DNA from: Mastigias papua
Taxonomy: Eukaryota > Cnidaria > Scyphozoa > Rhizostomeae > Mastigiidae
DNA length: 64,000 nucleotides
Direction: 5' to 3'
Assembly: GCA_964019165.1 (NCBI GenBank)
Contig: OZ025279.1
Coordinates: 9,140,617-9,204,616 of the forward strand
Numbering within the stretch: the stretch's first letter is position 1; every line of letters starts with the position of its first letter. The translations under genes and the position numbers were made by a program. The notes below the pieces were generated by a model, which worked only from the letters and a program-made list of their open reading frames with translations, had not been told where the DNA came from and searched no databases. This document shows, one piece after another, positions 61,205 to 64,000 of this stretch.

Positions 61205-63240
61205 AACTTTCTAATGTTCAACAAATCCTTGGGAACTGCTAGCTTTCCTGATAGTTGGAAAACTGCTAGGATTACACCAATTTTCAAAGATGGTGAAAAG
61301 GACGAGATGTCTAGTTATAGTCCCATCTCCATACTTCCCATTATTTCGAAGTTATTCGAAGTTTTCAATCAATTGTACGAATATCTAAATAGAATATCTA
61401 AATACACAAGAGACAATCAGGCTACAGGGAGTTCTTTTCCACAATTTCCTGTCTGCTTGTTAACGTTGATGATTGGTACAAGGGAATTGATACTGGGCAC
61501 TACACGCTTTTTTTATATGGAACCTAGCTAAAGGCCTAGTTCTAAAAGTTCCTTATTTTCGGACCTCTTTTTATCAAATTCTAGTACTGAAAGTTCCTTA
61601 ATAGTTCCTTAATTTTCACTGCACATAGAGTGCAACAAAATGGCACAGACACTAGAAAAGCATTGAAATTCTGAATTTTACCTTTAATTATGGCTAGAAT
61701 TTAAGCTCAAAAGCACAAATGCAACAGGAAATAAGTTCTATATATGCAAAGCATACTTTCAATCAAGAAGTATCATGTCTATTCCATTGATATCATCCAA
61801 TGTAATGTAATCTTCACTTGCATCTGAGTACAGCACTCGGAATTTGAAAATGAAAAGTTCCTTAGGGATTTTTCCTTTAGTAGTATAAGTTCTTTAAATA
61901 TTTCGGCCTTCTACATGTAGGTTCCTTATAAAGTGGTTCCTTATAAAAAAGAAAGCGTGTACATAGGCTCTGTATTTATGGAACCTCAAAAAAGATTTCT
62001 ATGCTGTATACCAAAGAATCTTGTGTGAAAAATTAATGCACTATGGTATCCAGGACAGAGAAGTAGGGTGACTTAGGTCTTATCTTTCGAACAGGAGACA
62101 ATTCTGTCGCGTTGGTGGGGTAGACTCAGAAATCAATCATGTAAAAGTTGGAGTGCCATTTGGATCGTGCTTTGGCCCTGTTCTTTCCCTCGTCTATGTC
62201 AGTGATCTACCTTGTAGTATCAAAACTCAACTGTGTCTATGTATGCTGACGATATTAGCCTCTCCTACAAATCTAAAGCCCTGATTCTGCTCAATGAGGC
62301 TATGAACCACGATTTCATGAGCCTTGAATCCTGATTGCAAGGAAATGAGATCTCGCTAAATGTTTAAAAAACTCACACAATGCTTATTTGTTCCAAATCT
62401 AAACATAGAGCTCTCATAAACTCCAATGAAAAGTTTGGCATTAAAGTAAAAGATGAAAATTTGAAAATAGTTGATACCCTGGAGTACAAATTGATAAAAA
62501 CTTGGAATGGAAGGAACATATTAAATATGTCTCATCAAAAGTTGCAAGAGCAATCGGTTTTATAAAATACACTAAGAACTACATTCCAAAGAGTTTCTTA
62601 AATAGATTGTATAGAAGCGTTGCAGTCATATTTCTGCTAATGTTGCTCTCTTTGGGGATGTTGTAACTCAACAGAAAAGGACCGCTTGCAGAAGCTCCAA
62701 AATCGGGCAGCAAGAATATTAACCGGCAGTTGCTTTACCACCTCAGCCCTGCCGCTAATTAAAAATCTAGGGAGGAAAACAATTTATGAAACAAAAGTCT
62801 TGGTATTTAAGGCATTAAATGGTCTTGCTCCTCAATATTTGGCCGAACTTTTTTCGAGAAATTCGCAAGGATCCCTTCACACCCTTCGAAATACCTCTAC
62901 TGATTTGAAGCTGCCATTATACAAAACTGTAAATGGCCAGAAATGCTTCTCGTTCTGAGGTGTAAAATATTGGAATAGCCTCTCAACTGAGTCCAAACAA
63001 GCCGTAACATTATATAGCTTTAAAGCATCCATGTAAGCAAGATTTTTTCTTGTATTTCATTTTTTTTCTCCTTCTTCATAGATTTTAATATTGTATACTT
63101 GAGTATTATTTTAACTTGTATTTTACTTTTAGTTTAATTTAGTATATCATTAAATTGTAAGTTTTTAGTTGAGGGCTCCTTGTAAATCAGCGCTTGCTGA
63201 AGGGTTACCCTCTTACATATAAATTGAAATTGAAACAAGG
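61205..63240 (+). pseudogene. CR1-like LINE, 3' part (RT core to 3' tail)
   Basis: It continues the LINE from 58205: SFPDSWKTARITPIFKDGEK, SISILPIISKLFE-like text, DDWYKGIDTGHY, [MITE], then IGSVFM.LKKDFYAVYQRIL, GIQDREVG, YLSNRRQFCRVGGVDSEINH, GVPFGSCFGPVLSLVYVSDL, a shifted MYADDISLSYKSK and TMLICSKSKHRALINSN. The C-terminus is LQNRAARILTGSCFTTSALP, LVFKALNGLAPQYLAELF and KYWNSLSTESKQAV. The catalytic YADD is kept. The 3' end has GCTTGCTGAAGGGTTACCC and a short AAATTGAAATTGAAAC tail, similar in style to the tail of the LINE at 13.2 kb. Many lesions are present. Confidence 0.85.
61503..61959. mobile_element. TA-flanked MITE inserted in LINE RT, 457 bp
   Basis: The ends CACGCTTTTTTTATATGGAA and the complement of the right end, CACGCTTTCTTTTTTATAAG, are inverted and flanked by TA (61501-61502, 61960-61961). 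The interior repeats the word AGTTCCTTA or GGTTCCTTA at least six times. Leaving out the element and one TA rejoins the LINE reading GHY|IGSVFM in frame, so the insertion site is confirmed by the host element. Confidence 0.85.
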
Positions 63241-63650
63241 GAAATATATATTATTACCATATGACAATAAAACACACTACACAATAAAACTAGACTCCAG
63301 TAGAAACACGTGAAGTTGAAAGGAAAGGAAATTATGGTCAGTATAAAAAAAAGAAAGATTTTGGAGAATTTTGGAGAGATTTTGCAACATGGAGTCACTA
63401 GTCTACATGGGCTGCAAAGGCAGACCTTTCAAAACAAGGCAACAAGTGGCCAAGAATCATTCAGCAGAATATTTGAAGAATTATAATGACTGGCAGATTC
63501 TTTTATCATAACTCTCAGCAATTAATATTAACTAAATGTAACATGAAAAGATTATAGCATGAACTGAATATAACATTGATGGAATAAAACACCATTTAAC
63601 TAGATTGTCTGGTAAATTGTCTTTTATGTAATTTGTCAAAATAGATCTCA
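63241..63650. other. No gene recognised
   Basis: Sequence between the LINE tail and the stop of the Harbinger transposase. It would be the 3' part of the Harbinger element. No terminal repeat could be assigned, because the other end is outside the window. Confidence 0.4.
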
Positions 63651-64000
63651 CTACCTCACCCTCTCCAGATATACTGTACATGAATAAACAGGGTCTGGAC
63701 TATTTTTATCTGCTTCCTCATTTTCTTTGGATCTTTGAATTTGTTTCCTAACAATGCTTTCATCAACATAACTATTGTGCTATTCACAAAAATTGTGCAA
63801 CACAAAACATGAATACACAACAATTAGAATAGTATCAATGTTGAGATCCATTTTCCTTGTTAAAATAGCCCATCTGGTGTTTAGTCTGCCAAATGCACTT
63901 TCAATGGGGTTTCTAGCTGTCCGCAGTAGGCCATTAAATACAACTTGTTCATTTGTTGTACAGCTGTCAAACTCTTTCATACAGAATGGAGTGAGGGGGT
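63651..64000 (-). pseudogene. PIF/Harbinger transposase, C-terminal part, truncated by window edge
   Basis: The minus strand reads PLTPFCMKEFDSCTTNEQVV, FNGLLRTARNPIESAFGRLN, TRWAILTRKMDLNIDTILIV and VYSCFVLHNFCE. A TAG then follows at 63780-63782, and the frame continues HNSYVDESIVRKQIQRSKEN and onward to a TAG at 63651. FN..L...R..IE.AFGRLK.RW and CFVLHNFCE are diagnostic of the DDE nuclease of Harbinger transposases; the last catalytic Glu is the one in IESAFG. The internal TAG may be the true end or a lesion. The N-terminal half lies beyond 64000. Confidence 0.8.

Overview
This is a eukaryotic, metazoan-type nuclear window. It is AT-rich, has GT-AG introns and long (TA)n arrays, and is dense in animal transposon families: Penelope-like elements (PLEs), RTE-like and CR1/jockey-like LINEs, an R2-type LINE, a THAP/P element, mariner, PIF-Harbinger and many MITEs. 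No bacterial features are present. A sponge or cnidarian is my best guess. It rests on the architecture of the large host gene (extracellular beta-helix joined to a multi-pass membrane domain) and on the repeat types, and it is inference only.

Layout. 0.2-3.9 kb: an unrecognised broken ORF, then two decayed copies of an R2-like LINE whose endonuclease residues are substituted. 4-8 kb: one candidate exon, a possible SINE and small repeats. 8.9-11.9 kb (minus): an unrecognised host gene (gene B) in three or four phase-consistent exons. 13.2-13.8 kb: a LINE 3' end. 14.2-17.7 kb: an apparently complete P element with 31-bp perfect inverted repeats, an 8-bp target duplication and a two-exon, 910-residue THAP transposase. 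18.7-19.3 kb: a PLE fragment.

19.5-43.4 kb (minus): one host gene (gene A) with at least seven exons. It encodes a secreted or extracellular right-handed beta-helix, a Cys-rich segment and a domain of about seven membrane segments. Its introns hold MITEs, LINEs, two palindromically arranged PLEs, a mariner and (TA)n arrays. The phases of six of the seven exons fit exactly; the link between exon 3 and exon 4 does not, and that is where the PLE/mariner cluster sits. The PLEs carry predicted hammerhead ribozymes. One full-length PLE copy begins at exactly the nucleotide predicted for ribozyme self-cleavage.

44.3-64 kb: no clear host gene. There are decayed LINEs, a 29-bp minisatellite, a 2.4-kb element with a 9-bp target duplication and a nested Harbinger-type MITE, a G-rich MITE carrying a small ORF, RTE and PLE tails against (TA)n and (TG)n arrays, and a CR1-like LINE interrupted twice. 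One interruption is a DNA transposon encoding a 698-residue AT-hook/zinc-finger protein of a family I cannot name. The other is a TA-flanked MITE. A Harbinger transposase runs off the right edge.
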